A stretch of 64,000 nt of DNA from Bacteroidota bacterium (GTDB taxonomy: Bacteria > Bacteroidota > Rhodothermia > Balneolales > HLUCCA01): the NCBI GenBank assembly GCA_020832235.1, contig JAFIEZ010000005.1:23374-87373 (forward strand), read 5' to 3'. The notes below the pieces were generated by a model. The model ran no database searches and was not told where the DNA came from. It worked only from the letters and a program-made list of their open reading frames with translations. Position 1 is the stretch's first letter; every line of letters starts with the position of its first letter. Positions 27,935 to 37,460 of this stretch are shown piece after piece. The position numbers and the translations under genes are program-made.

Positions 27935-29791
27935 ATGAAAACAAGGTGGCTTCATGGTATTGGTACTAAGGCACATACATCCAGAATGGATAGCATTATC
28001 TATATGCTTGGATTATTGCTTGCTGTACTTATAGCCCCACCACCCATTTATGCCAACGACATCAATGTTGTAGCAAACTTCTCGGAGACGCAGATTTTAA
28101 CTGGTGAACGTTTTACCATCCGTATAGAGGTGCGGGGGAATAATTTTCGCAATGTAAACAGACCCACAATTCCATCCAATCTCAGAGGTGTACGGTCGAT
28201 TTCGCTGCAACCATCCACAAGTACGCAATATTCACTCATTAACGGAGTGGCGACACGAAGTTTCACCTATACCTGGACCTTCGTGGCGGAGTCGGCCGGA
28301 ACGTTCGAGTTTCCTCCGGTTACCGTTGAGGTAGATGGAAACCGTTTCCGAACAGCACCGGTTTCGTACACCATTATCGATCGAAATGCATCGGCGGGAA
28401 GCTCTGGTCAGCAGGCAGCCGGTTCTCAACAGCAAGCCTCTGGTCGTCCTGATGTTTTTTTACAGATGGAGATTTCTGATCAAAACCCTGTAATTGGGCA
28501 GCAGATTTTTGCCAATCTGGTGATTTACTTTAAAAATCCAGTGGAGGTGGTAAGTTATCAGGCAAGTTCGGCATGGAGCACAGACGGATTCTGGAAGGAA
28601 AACCTTTCGGATGGGAGTACGCCCCGGGCCGAATCTGTAATTCTCGGAGGCGAGCGCTACCGAAAGGCTGTTCTTTCCAGACACGCCCTTTTTCCTACGC
28701 GTGCAGGAAACCTTACCATTGGAGAGGCAACTATTACCACAACGGTACGGTCGGGCGCCCGGTCTAATGATCCGTTTAGTAGCTTTTTTAGTGGTTTCGG
28801 AACCAATCAGCGTACCATCGAACTCAAAACTGAGCCGGTTAACCTTTCCGTGCGGAGATTACCCGATGCGGGTGATAGAAAAACGATTGGAGCCGTAGGA
28901 AACTTCACCATTACCCGAAGAGTAAGTCCTTCCTCGGTAATGGCTGGTGAAGCCCTTGAAATTATAACGGAGATTCGTGGTAACGGGAATCTGGCGCTTA
29001 TCAATAAACCTCAGTACGACCTGCCGGATGAATTTGAAGTATTTCAGCCTCAGGAAACCCTGAATATTGTCAGAACCATGGATGGTATTGGGGGCAATCG
29101 AACCTTCAGGGATATCCTCATTGTACGACGACCGGGTGTTTATGAACTTCCCCCTGTTGAAATCGCCTATTTTGATCCGGCTCGCCGCAGATACAATACA
29201 CTGCGTCTGCCGGCAGAAGAAATACAGGTACGCCGCGATGAGGCAGCTGCCACAACGGCGGTTCGTGAACGCACGTTCAGTGTAAATCCCGTTACCGGTG
29301 TTGTACCCTGGAAGGCGGTATCGCACGGCTCGCTGCTTGGGAAATGGTGGATGTACGTTGGCCTGGTGCTGCCTGTTTTGCTGCTCATTCTTGCCTGGAA
29401 GAAGAAGCGGGAGGATGACCGCCTTCGTAACGACAGCAGCTATGCGCGAAGAGTTCGGGCCAGAGATAATGCAATGGAAGCCTTGCAGAAACTACGCAGC
29501 ACCGTTCAGGAAGGAAATGCAGATGTGAAACAGATTATGACCGGTATTCATGCTGTTTTGTATCGGGTTGTAACAGATCGTCTGGATATTCAGGAGGCGG
29601 GTCACTCTGATGCAGATATCCTCCGGTATTTACGCGAGCACAATGTACCGGAAGATACATCTAAGCGTATGGAGCGATTGTTGAATAAATGCAGTACGAT
29701 ACGTTTCGCACCGGTTACAGCACGAGAGAATCTCCCTTATGAGCTGGATCAGGCTGAGGAACTGGTTAATGAACTTGCAGGAGCACTATGA
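27935..29791 (+). CDS. batD: BatD-like protein (oxygen tolerance family)
   Basis: A 618-residue protein of the BatD family. A signal peptide is clearest from the internal ATG at 27986 (MDSIIYMLGLLLAVLIAPP), which is a plausible true start; the upstream ATG at 27935 adds 17 residues. The periplasmic part starts with DINVVANFSETQILTGERF and contains three immunoglobulin-like beta domains to about residue 450. A membrane helix lies near residue 470 (WWMYVGLVLPVLLLILAW), followed by a basic, helical cytoplasmic tail of about 130 residues. Its stop overlaps the batE start (ATGA), indicating coupling. Confidence 0.88.
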   Translation: MKTRWLHGIGTKAHTSRMDSIIYMLGLLLAVLIAPPPIYANDINVVANFSETQILTGERFTIRIEVRGNNFRNVNRPTIPSNLRGVRSISLQPSTSTQYSLINGVATRSFTYTWTFVAESAGTFEFPPVTVEVDGNRFRTAPVSYTIIDRNASAGSSGQQAAGSQQQASGRPDVFLQMEISDQNPVIGQQIFANLVIYFKNPVEVVSYQASSAWSTDGFWKENLSDGSTPRAESVILGGERYRKAVLSRHALFPTRAGNLTIGEATITTTVRSGARSNDPFSSFFSGFGTNQRTIELKTEPVNLSVRRLPDAGDRKTIGAVGNFTITRRVSPSSVMAGEALEIITEIRGNGNLALINKPQYDLPDEFEVFQPQETLNIVRTMDGIGGNRTFRDILIVRRPGVYELPPVEIAYFDPARRRYNTLRLPAEEIQVRRDEAAATTAVRERTFSVNPVTGVVPWKAVSHGSLLGKWWMYVGLVLPVLLLILAWKKKREDDRLRNDSSYARRVRARDNAMEALQKLRSTVQEGNADVKQIMTGIHAVLYRVVTDRLDIQEAGHSDADILRYLREHNVPEDTSKRMERLLNKCSTIRFAPVTARENLPYELDQAEELVNELAGAL

Positions 29792-30630
29792 TGAAATCGA
29801 TCAAAACGGGGCTTCCTTTCTATTTTTTAATGGTTCTTATCATCGTATCTGCTGGTAATACCGCAGCGGGTTTTAGCGTGGGAGAGGTTCAAGATGAGGA
29901 AACCGTAACAATAAGCGGATATGCATTGAGCGCGCAAGAGCGCTTCGCGGCTGCTAACAACCTCCTCAATGAACATCGGTACAATGAAGCTCTGGCAGCA
30001 TTCCGTACGATTGTGAGAGAGGGTAAGCATAATGGCCCTCTGTACCTTAATATGGGAATTGCAGCCACCAGGCTAGACAGTCTGGGTCTCGCGCAGGTTT
30101 ATTTTACGATAGCTTCCGGTTTTTCTGAAACGGTAAGAGCATCACAGGAAGGGCTTGATTTTGTCACAGATCAATTGGCTCGTAGAGGGGCTCAGCTTCC
30201 GGAGTTAGGCTGGATATCCATTCATAACCTGTTCTATTTTCAAATCAATTACGCGGTGTGGCTGGCTGTGGGTGTACTTTTGGTTAATGTGGGTGTAATC
30301 TGGTTTATTCTAGTCTGGCTGCGCGAGCGGTACCGCCCTGTAAATCGAAATGCTGCTATTGTTACGTCGGCTGCAGGACTGTTAGTAGTTATGGCAAGTA
30401 TCGCTTTCTCGCTGCAGGCCGACCGGTATGAACAGGGTGTGCAGATTGTTAGAGAGGCCTCTGTTTATGTAACACCCGACTCAGAATCGGACGTAGTGCA
30501 GACGGCCTTCGAAGGATTCCGGTTTATCGTGAGTATTCCGGAGTCCAATTCGTACGATGGCTGGGTGCGGGTTCGTATGGTGAATGGTGCCCGTGGTTGG
30601 GTGCGAGAGGAGACGATTTATCGGTTCTGA
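29788..30630 (+). CDS. batE: BatE-like TPR and SH3-type protein
   Basis: A 280-residue protein with a signal or first membrane helix (FYFLMVLIIVSAGNTAAG), a TPR pair at about residues 48-125, two further membrane helices near residues 152-180 and 186-206, and an SH3-like domain at the C terminus (REASVYVTPDSESDVVQTAFEG and GWVRVRMVNGARGWVREE). This order fits BatE. It starts at the ATGA overlap with batD; a second ATG follows at 29791. The final codons (REETIYRF, then TGA) are echoed four times just after the stop in a 39-base tandem repeat. Confidence 0.87.
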   Translation: MMKSIKTGLPFYFLMVLIIVSAGNTAAGFSVGEVQDEETVTISGYALSAQERFAAANNLLNEHRYNEALAAFRTIVREGKHNGPLYLNMGIAATRLDSLGLAQVYFTIASGFSETVRASQEGLDFVTDQLARRGAQLPELGWISIHNLFYFQINYAVWLAVGVLLVNVGVIWFILVWLRERYRPVNRNAAIVTSAAGLLVVMASIAFSLQADRYEQGVQIVREASVYVTPDSESDVVQTAFEGFRFIVSIPESNSYDGWVRVRMVNGARGWVREETIYRF

Positions 30631-30786
30631 ATCATGGTGCACCGGGATGAGGCGTTATATCGGTGCTGAATCATGGTGCACCGGGATGAGGCGTTGAATC
30701 GGTTCTGAATCATGGTACACCGGGAAGAGACGTTCAATCGGTTCTGAATCGTGGTGCACCGGGATGAGGCGTTATATCGGTGCTGA
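30592..30786 (+). repeat. 39-base tandem repeat built on the 3' end of batE (1 coding + 4 downstream copies)
   Basis: Four units of exactly 39 bases run at 30631-30669, 30670-30708, 30709-30747 and 30748-30786. Each ends in TGA in the batE frame, and their translations end RDEALYRC, RDEALNRF, REETFNRF and RDEALYRC, compared with REETIYRF at the end of batE itself (30607-30630). So the unit derives from the last codons of the gene, or both derive from one ancestor. Three downstream units hold the palindrome GGTGCACC; the third has GGTACACC. No transposon feature is visible. Confidence 0.9.
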
Positions 30787-30924
30787 AACCTGCCGCCTCC
30801 GCACAGAGAAACTGTCGCGAAACTGCTATATTGAAGGCATGAAATAAAAACATGGGGGCGGTTGTGGCGCGCAAGCATTGCCGGGCAGAAGCAACCTTAT
30901 CCTACAACCTTTTGAAATACTATT

Positions 30925-32298
30925 ATGGCTGGTTATTTGAATTATATTGATGAGCATAAAGCTCGATTTGAGCAGGAATTGTTTGATTTGCTTCGGATTC
31001 CGAGCATCAGTGCGGTGAAGTCGCACAAGGGCGATGTACATCAGGCGGCGGAGTTTATCCGGGCGCAGTTTGAGCAGATTGGTCTGCAGGATGTGCAGCT
31101 GATTGAGACGCCGGGGAATCCGGTGGTGTATGGATCGTTTCTGGAGGCCGGACCGGACAAGCCGACGGTGTTGGTGTATGGGCATTATGATGTGCAGCCG
31201 CCGGATCCGCTGGAGTTATGGGAGACCGAGCCGTTTGAGCCCACGGTGCGTGGGGAAGATGTGTATGCGCGGGGCGCGAGCGACGATAAGGGTCAGGCCT
31301 ACACCCATGTGAAGGCGATTGAGGCCTGGTTGAAGACGGAGGGTCGTTTGCCGGTGAATGTGAAGGTGATTATTGAGGGCGAGGAGGAGATTGGCTCGCC
31401 GAATCTGGTGCCGTTTTTGGAGGCGAATAAGGAACTGCTGGCCTGCGATATGGTGCTGATTTCGGATACATCGATGTTTGATAAGGATGTGCCAAGTATT
31501 ACGTACGGACTGCGCGGACTGGCGTACATGCAGGTGTTTGTTCAAGGGCCGAACCGCGACTTGCACTCGGGGACCTACGGCGGCGCGGTGCAGAATCCGC
31601 TGAATGCGTTGTGCGAGATTGTGGCCAAGCTGAAAGATGAAAATGGTGTGGTACAGATTCCGGGCTTTTATGATGATGTGATTGCCTTGTCGGATGAGGA
31701 GCGCGCGGAGTCGGCCAAGCTGCCTTTTGATGAACAGGCGTTCAAAGACTCGTTGGATATTGAAGACGTTTTCGGCGAGAAGGGATATACTACGTTGGAG
31801 CGGAAGTCTTCGCGGCCGACGCTAGATGTGAACGGCATCTGGGGCGGCTATCAGGGTGAGGGCGCCAAAACGGTGCTTCCGGCGAAAGCGGGAGCGAAGA
31901 TTAGTATGCGTCTGGTGCCCGACCAGGAGCCGAAGAAGATTGCCAAACTGTTTGCCGATTATGTGATGAAGATTGCGCCAAAGGGTGTGAAGGTTACGGT
32001 GGAAGAGCACCATGGGGGCAATGCGGCCATGACGGATCTGGGCTTTTATGGCCTCGAGGCGGCCTCGAAGGCGTTTGAAGACATCTATGGCAAGAAGCCG
32101 CTGTTTACCCGTGAGGGGGGCTCTATTCCGATTGTAGCCGATTTCAAGAAGGTGCTGGGAGCGAATTCTATTTTGATGGGATTTGGCTTGAACAGCGATG
32201 CGATTCACTCGCCGAATGAAAAGTTCTCTCTGGTCGACTTCCAGCGGGGTATTAAAACTTCGGCCCGCTTTTTTGAGGCCCTCGCGGAGATGAAATAA
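30925..32298 (+). CDS. M20 family dipeptidase (ArgE/DapE/CPG2 type)
   Basis: A 457-residue metallopeptidase, probably a cytosolic dipeptidase. Zinc-site elements are H in VYGHYDVQP, D in ASDDKGQAYTH, the EE of IEGEEEIGSPN and a C-terminal H in DAIHSPNEKF; the lid domain runs from about residue 190 to 340. There is no signal peptide. The gene differs from its neighbours in base use: 38 of 60 bases at 31201-31260 are G or C, against 29 of 60 at 33301-33360 in the next gene, with a strong bias for G-ending codons. It could be a transferred gene or one selected for high expression. A good terminator follows at 32429. Confidence 0.92.
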   Translation: MAGYLNYIDEHKARFEQELFDLLRIPSISAVKSHKGDVHQAAEFIRAQFEQIGLQDVQLIETPGNPVVYGSFLEAGPDKPTVLVYGHYDVQPPDPLELWETEPFEPTVRGEDVYARGASDDKGQAYTHVKAIEAWLKTEGRLPVNVKVIIEGEEEIGSPNLVPFLEANKELLACDMVLISDTSMFDKDVPSITYGLRGLAYMQVFVQGPNRDLHSGTYGGAVQNPLNALCEIVAKLKDENGVVQIPGFYDDVIALSDEERAESAKLPFDEQAFKDSLDIEDVFGEKGYTTLERKSSRPTLDVNGIWGGYQGEGAKTVLPAKAGAKISMRLVPDQEPKKIAKLFADYVMKIAPKGVKVTVEEHHGGNAAMTDLGFYGLEAASKAFEDIYGKKPLFTREGGSIPIVADFKKVLGANSILMGFGLNSDAIHSPNEKFSLVDFQRGIKTSARFFEALAEMK

Positions 32299-32428
32299 CG
32301 TATGGTATCCTGAAAGAAAAAATGAACCTTCTTCGTGTATACATTAGCTGCGAACCCGAAGTTCATATTTGATACCAATTTGGTGTTTTCAACGAATAAA
32401 ACACTTCATATTCCCTTACATTTCTTTC

Positions 32429-32461
32429 AAAGCACTGCCCTTCGTGGGTGGTGCTTTTTTT
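32429..32461 (+). terminator. Rho-independent terminator downstream of the M20 dipeptidase gene
   Basis: AAAGCACTGCCC and GGGTGGTGCTTT form a 12-pair stem with two G-U pairs and the loop TTCGT, followed by a run of T. It lies 131 bases after the stop. Between them a longer imperfect hairpin (ATGAAC at 32322 to GTTCAT at 32366, with TTC/GAA and TTCG/CGAA pairs inside) can also be drawn. Confidence 0.8.
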
Positions 32462-32561
32462 ATTTTAATCATCTGGTAAAGATAGGATAGTTGTGCATAT
32501 CATTTTGTTTTAGTATTGTGTGTTAAGCACTGTTTTATAACGAATTAAACTGAGGGTCTAT

Positions 32562-35500
32562 ATGGTCAATATGCTACAATCTGCCTTGAGAATATGGATG
32601 GTTGTATTGATCCCCGTTACGCTCTTTGGGCAGCAGGTTAATGATTATACGGAGTATCTGGAGGAGTTGCAGGGATACACCTATAATAGTAGCTTTAGTA
32701 AAGTGTCGGACACTGATGTGATAGCTACGGGTGTAACTTTTTCGGAGGAGTTCTACAGCCCTGGATTTTCCTACATCATGTATGCGACGTATGCGGATGG
32801 TAATAATATCTATTTTGGTGGTACCTCCCGTTTTCTAGGTCAGACACAGATTAACGGTATCGCTCGGTTTACCGGTGGTAATTGGCTGCCAATGGGTTCG
32901 GGTTTCAACGGCTCCGTTGTACAGATAGCCGGGATTAACGGTGATGTATATGCTGTAGGCGGATTTACGGAGACAGGTTCCGGATCGGAAATGCGTCGCG
33001 TTGCCCGGTGGAATGGAACAGCCTGGGAGCAGGTGGGTGAAGGCCTCGACGTATTTGCCTTTTCTATAACTGAATTTCAAGGTGACATTTATATCGGTGT
33101 TGCAAATGGTGTTTTTCGTTGGGATGGATCCTCGATGCAACGCATTATTACCACCTTTGCCGGTGTGGAGGCAATGGCTGTATATAATGATGCCTTATAT
33201 ATCGGCGGTTTGTTTACGGGAACTGTTGAAAATGCAGGTCTTCAATATATCGCCCGCTGGGATGGTACTACCTGGAGTGCGGTAGGACAGGGTCAATTGA
33301 ATGGTTCGGTGCGCGCATTGGCTGTTTATGATGGCAGCCTGATTGTTGGTGGTTCATTTACGGAAATTGGCGGAAGCCCACTAAACAGACTGGCAAAACT
33401 TGATGGTAACAACCTGGTATCCTTAGCTAATGCCCCAATTATTGAGTTTGGTAGTATACTTGCGCTTCAGCCTGTAGGGAATGATTTGTACATTGGGGGA
33501 AGCATTGGCACAGCCAGAGGGAGTAATGCGATTAAATATACCGGGGATGACTGGAGTGGAATTGGTTTTATAAGTACAACGGTCTGGGACTTTTCACATG
33601 CAAATGGCACGACTTATCTGGCGGGTAACTTTGCCTCAAGTGAGACAGCACGACTCAGTTTTGTTGCCGCTTATGATGGGAATCAACAAGTCCCGGTTCC
33701 AGGTTTGCCTGTAAATACAAGCGGATTAGGCCTGGGTGGTGATACATATTCAATATCATCTGGTCCTGGCAACCAGGTAGCCGTAGGTGGTTTCTTCTCT
33801 AATGCTGGTTCTAATGCAGCTTTTTCATTTGCCCGTTTGGTGGATGATGACTGGATCGGTGGATTCAATTTTAATAATGGCAGAGTCGAAGCGGTGTACC
33901 GCACTGGCAATCAACAGTGGATAGTCGGCGGCAACTTTAATACCATAAACGGGTTTAGCCGAAACAGAATAGCACGGTTTAACGGTACCGCTTTCGAGCA
34001 GATGGGAACAGGCTTTCAAAGTGGCCTTGTTTATCACATCAATGAGTTTGAAAGTGATATTGTAGCTGTTGGCTCGTTCACCACAACCGGCGATGGAGGA
34101 ACGGTTTTGAACAGCATTGCCCGTTGGGATGGTCAGCAGTGGCGACCTTTCGGAGAAGGCTTTAACAGTACCGTATTAAAGACGCACGTGTTCAAAGGTG
34201 AACTCTATGCAGTTGGTACGTTCACCATGTCGGGATCGGATGCTGTTCGTGGCGTTGCCCGGTGGACAGGCAGCCGCTGGGCTCAGGTGGGTGATGCCGA
34301 TTCACCCTTCTTAAACGGAGCACCCAGCCTGCAAATCTGGTCGCTCAGTGACTTTAATGGGCAGCTCGTTGCCGGCCGATTGAACAATCCGATGAATCCG
34401 GAGGAGGAACCCATCGGCGCGTTAGCTACATTGAGCCCTCAGGGTGAATGGGTAACACTGGGTGATACCAAGTTGGCCGGCACCGTGTACGACCTTGAAC
34501 GTGTAGGCAACAGTCTGTACATCGCAGGAAGTTACCGGGTCGAAGATTCAGGATTATCAAATCTGGTTAAATTCGACCTCGATGGATTTCAGTATGCGGG
34601 AAATCCGAACCGCGTGGTGTATTCACTCAGCTTCAGCGGGAGCACCTTGTGGGCCGCCGGAACCTTTGATTTGGTTAATGGCCTTGCTTCCTCCTCAATA
34701 GCTGCATTGGAGGGTTTCGAGCTGTATGACATTGGTTTACTATCAGATAATCAAATGGTTACCCTTGGCGACACCCTTGCGCTTACCGTATATGTTGGTG
34801 GACCCAACAGGCCACTGAATAATTTGAGCGGTGTTGGATTTCAGTTGACTTATGATGCCGACGTATTTAGCTATATATCTGCGGAAGCTACCGGGCTATT
34901 CAACAACCAGAATGACCTCGAATTTGTACATACCACCATAGATGGTACGGTTGCCATGTCGGTATCTAAAACGGGTAGCTCTACTTCACAGGGTAATGGA
35001 AACATTGCGGTGATATATTTGAAAGTTGACGATGTTGACCGTTTCTATGAGGCATACTTCAGTTTGCGTGAGTTCGAAGCAAGGGATGTGAATGGAAACG
35101 CATTTCTGCTGAACGACAAGTCGGTGAGTGTAGATGTGTTTGAGGTAGCCGTTTGGCCGGGTGATACCAACAACGACGGGACGGTTAACCAGAACGACGT
35201 ACTCGTTGTAGGCCAGTTTTTTGGTACAGAGGGCCCCGCTCGTAGCGAATCCACCGTATTCTGGGAAGCGCAACCTGCTTCTCGCTGGTATATTGACGGG
35301 CAGCAGAGCCCTGCTGTCTACGCGGATGCAACAGGTGACGGACGTGTAAATCAAAACGATATTCTGCCCATTGGTATACATTTTGGCCGGTCGTTAAGTA
35401 TGATGAAGTCTACAGATGTTGCTTCGGATCCGCTTGCACGATTGACTATAGATACAGCCATGGGTCCGGGTGAGTCGTTCTACATACATATTGAATTGTC

Positions 35501-36143
35501 TGGCGACACCATTCCCGAAGTTCTTGGCATTGCCGGCAGTGTACAGTTTGAAAATCCAAATCTTTCGTTTGAAGATTTCTATCTGATGGGACCCATTTTG
35601 CCCGAAAATCCCTCACATTTGCTTGTTTTCTCGAATGAAGATGACGAAACCGGAACGTACAGTTTTGCAGCATCCCGCCGCGCTCAAGATGGACTGGTAT
35701 CTTTCGAAAACAGCCAGGTCACGTTACTTCTTACAACGACAGCTAACATTGTGGAGCCGTTTGATGTGATAATTAACGAAGTTGCATATAGTACACTCGG
35801 TGAAATTGTTGTCAATCCAGAAATAATAGTCTCCTTTGTACACCTTGTTTCAATTGAAACGGGTGGAATTGATATTCCAATAGCATACGGTCTGGAGCAG
35901 AACTTCCCGAACCCGTTCAATCCTACCACATCGATTACTTATCATGTTCCGAAAAGCGGAGAAATCCGACTAAGTGTTTTTGATATGTTGGGTCGCGAAG
36001 TTGCCGTTGTGGTTAACGGTACCGTAAATGCAGGAACGCATACGGTAAATGTTGATGGTCGTTCGCTGTCGAGTGGAATGTATATCTATCGCCTGCAGGC
36101 CGGGAATCAGGTTATTACACGCAAGATGACGCTTGTGAAATAA
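32562..36143 (+). CDS. Secreted T9SS protein with propeller-like repeats, dockerin-type motifs and cohesin-like domains
   Basis: An 1193-residue exported protein. After a signal peptide (residues 1-24) come many repeats of about 50-60 residues with the pattern VARWNGTAWEQVGEGL, then GD-YAVGGF, typical of beta-propeller or kelch-like folds (about 60-690). Next is a cohesin-like beta domain (about 725-855), two calcium-binding dockerin-type motifs (DTNNDGTVNQNDVL at about 867 and DATGDGRVNQNDIL at about 922), a second cohesin-like domain (about 965-1090) and the T9SS type A sorting domain (QNFPNPFNPTTSI from about 1113 to the end). It is probably exposed on the cell surface or released. The ligand is unknown. 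The PorV/PorQ-type gene follows. Confidence 0.85.
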   Translation: MVNMLQSALRIWMVVLIPVTLFGQQVNDYTEYLEELQGYTYNSSFSKVSDTDVIATGVTFSEEFYSPGFSYIMYATYADGNNIYFGGTSRFLGQTQINGIARFTGGNWLPMGSGFNGSVVQIAGINGDVYAVGGFTETGSGSEMRRVARWNGTAWEQVGEGLDVFAFSITEFQGDIYIGVANGVFRWDGSSMQRIITTFAGVEAMAVYNDALYIGGLFTGTVENAGLQYIARWDGTTWSAVGQGQLNGSVRALAVYDGSLIVGGSFTEIGGSPLNRLAKLDGNNLVSLANAPIIEFGSILALQPVGNDLYIGGSIGTARGSNAIKYTGDDWSGIGFISTTVWDFSHANGTTYLAGNFASSETARLSFVAAYDGNQQVPVPGLPVNTSGLGLGGDTYSISSGPGNQVAVGGFFSNAGSNAAFSFARLVDDDWIGGFNFNNGRVEAVYRTGNQQWIVGGNFNTINGFSRNRIARFNGTAFEQMGTGFQSGLVYHINEFESDIVAVGSFTTTGDGGTVLNSIARWDGQQWRPFGEGFNSTVLKTHVFKGELYAVGTFTMSGSDAVRGVARWTGSRWAQVGDADSPFLNGAPSLQIWSLSDFNGQLVAGRLNNPMNPEEEPIGALATLSPQGEWVTLGDTKLAGTVYDLERVGNSLYIAGSYRVEDSGLSNLVKFDLDGFQYAGNPNRVVYSLSFSGSTLWAAGTFDLVNGLASSSIAALEGFELYDIGLLSDNQMVTLGDTLALTVYVGGPNRPLNNLSGVGFQLTYDADVFSYISAEATGLFNNQNDLEFVHTTIDGTVAMSVSKTGSSTSQGNGNIAVIYLKVDDVDRFYEAYFSLREFEARDVNGNAFLLNDKSVSVDVFEVAVWPGDTNNDGTVNQNDVLVVGQFFGTEGPARSESTVFWEAQPASRWYIDGQQSPAVYADATGDGRVNQNDILPIGIHFGRSLSMMKSTDVASDPLARLTIDTAMGPGESFYIHIELSGDTIPEVLGIAGSVQFENPNLSFEDFYLMGPILPENPSHLLVFSNEDDETGTYSFAASRRAQDGLVSFENSQVTLLLTTTANIVEPFDVIINEVAYSTLGEIVVNPEIIVSFVHLVSIETGGIDIPIAYGLEQNFPNPFNPTTSITYHVPKSGEIRLSVFDMLGREVAVVVNGTVNAGTHTVNVDGRSLSSGMYIYRLQAGNQVITRKMTLVK

Positions 36144-36178
36144 GATAAACACCTTTCATCGCAACAAAAGCGCGTAGA

Positions 36179-36212
36179 AAAGCGCCAGATCTGGTGGTCT
36201 GGCGCTTTTACT
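36179..36212 (+). terminator. Rho-independent terminator downstream of the 1193-residue T9SS gene
   Basis: A perfect 12-pair stem, AAAAGCGCCAGA with TCTGGCGCTTTT, encloses an 8-base loop and ends in four T, 35 bases after the stop. It separates this gene from the PorV/PorQ gene. Confidence 0.85.
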
Positions 36213-36351
36213 TTAAAAAAAACCTGATTAGATTAGTGTTCACATCAAATCACAACGAGTTTTTACTCTGCCTATCGAATAATCGTTACAGATCGCAACT
36301 TTAAAACAATACGTGCTCTTGCTTTGACGGCGTTAATCCATTTTGATCTGC

Positions 36352-37443
36352 ATGAAACGATTTCCTTTATTTAAGCTACTGTTTGTAATCCTGTTTGTAT
36401 CCGTCAGTCTGGATGCGTGGGCACAGGGTTTTCAGCGTGTTACCAATGCCGATGATCTGTTTTCGGTAGGAGGTGGCGCCCGCGCATTGGGTATGGGCGG
36501 TGCACATGTTGCCCTCGTTCAAGATGTAACCGCGGGTTTCTGGAATCCTGCCGGCCTAAGCGGAATAACCAATCGCGAATTGGCCTATATGCACTCCGAA
36601 CGTTTTGGCGGTATAGTGGCTTACGACTACGGCGCTTTTGCCATGCCATTACGCAATGAAGGTGACGCCTTGGCAATAACCTTTTTCCGCCAGGGAGTAG
36701 ATGGAATCAAAAACACACTCAATGCCTGGGACCGTGAGCGCGACCGTCCGCTTGCCAACCCACAAGACTTCATCACCGAGTTTTCCTCGGCAGATATGGC
36801 CTTTCTGGTATCATACGCTACACGATACAATGAGCAACTCAGTTGGGGAACCTCCGTTAAACTGCTTTACAGCCGACTCGGACCATTTGCTCAAGGATTT
36901 GGTTACAGTGTAGACGTTGGCGGTCAATACCGATCGGGCAGATTTATGGCAGGAGCAACCATCCATAATCTTACAACATTGATGAAGCTATGGAGTGTAA
37001 ACGAAAGCGAGCTCGAGCCCTTGCGTGACTTCTTCTCGGATGAAGCGCTGAACGCGAGTTTCCCAACCGGACAAAACGAATTATCTCTACCTTCTTTGCG
37101 GTCAGGTGTAGCATATTTCTGGGATATACAGGATTTTCGCGTACTCGGAGCGTTCGATATGGTAACTCATTTTGAAGGACGCAGAACCTATTATGTGAAC
37201 GCCGGTCCGGTTAGTTTTCAGCCACATGTCGGCACCGAAGTATCGTACAAAGAGGCTGTTTTTGTACGGTTGGGTGTTACTGATGTATTTACCGATTCAA
37301 GTTCCAGGCTGTATGCTTCGCCAACCCTAGGTGCCGGGCTCAACATAGGAATCGTAAAAATTGACTATGCTTTCAGCAGTTTTGCAGGAGCAAACTCAAA
37401 TCTTGGTTATACTCACAGAGTTTCAGCTAACATCGGGTTTTAA
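36352..37443 (+). CDS. PorV/PorQ family outer membrane protein
   Basis: A 363-residue outer membrane beta-barrel of the FadL-like PorV/PorQ group. A signal peptide ends near WAQG. The family signature follows: FSVGGGARALGMGGAHVAL and VTAGFWNPAGLSG. The rest consists of amphipathic strands and ends in F, as expected for a barrel. PorV carries T9SS cargo from the translocon to the attachment complex and PorQ acts in the same path, so this gene fits the T9SS cargo protein just upstream; the exact paralogue cannot be told. The start is ATG 36352; a TTG at 36343 is in frame but less likely. Confidence 0.85.
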   Translation: MKRFPLFKLLFVILFVSVSLDAWAQGFQRVTNADDLFSVGGGARALGMGGAHVALVQDVTAGFWNPAGLSGITNRELAYMHSERFGGIVAYDYGAFAMPLRNEGDALAITFFRQGVDGIKNTLNAWDRERDRPLANPQDFITEFSSADMAFLVSYATRYNEQLSWGTSVKLLYSRLGPFAQGFGYSVDVGGQYRSGRFMAGATIHNLTTLMKLWSVNESELEPLRDFFSDEALNASFPTGQNELSLPSLRSGVAYFWDIQDFRVLGAFDMVTHFEGRRTYYVNAGPVSFQPHVGTEVSYKEAVFVRLGVTDVFTDSSSRLYASPTLGAGLNIGIVKIDYAFSSFAGANSNLGYTHRVSANIGF

Positions 37444-37460
37444 ACAGTCAACCCAAAAAC

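Noticed and set aside
30618..30878. Reverse-strand frame of 86 codons with a 13-residue repeat (RYNASSRCTMIQN)
   Set aside because: It is only the antisense reading of the 39-base tandem repeat after batE, with no start signal or family resemblance.
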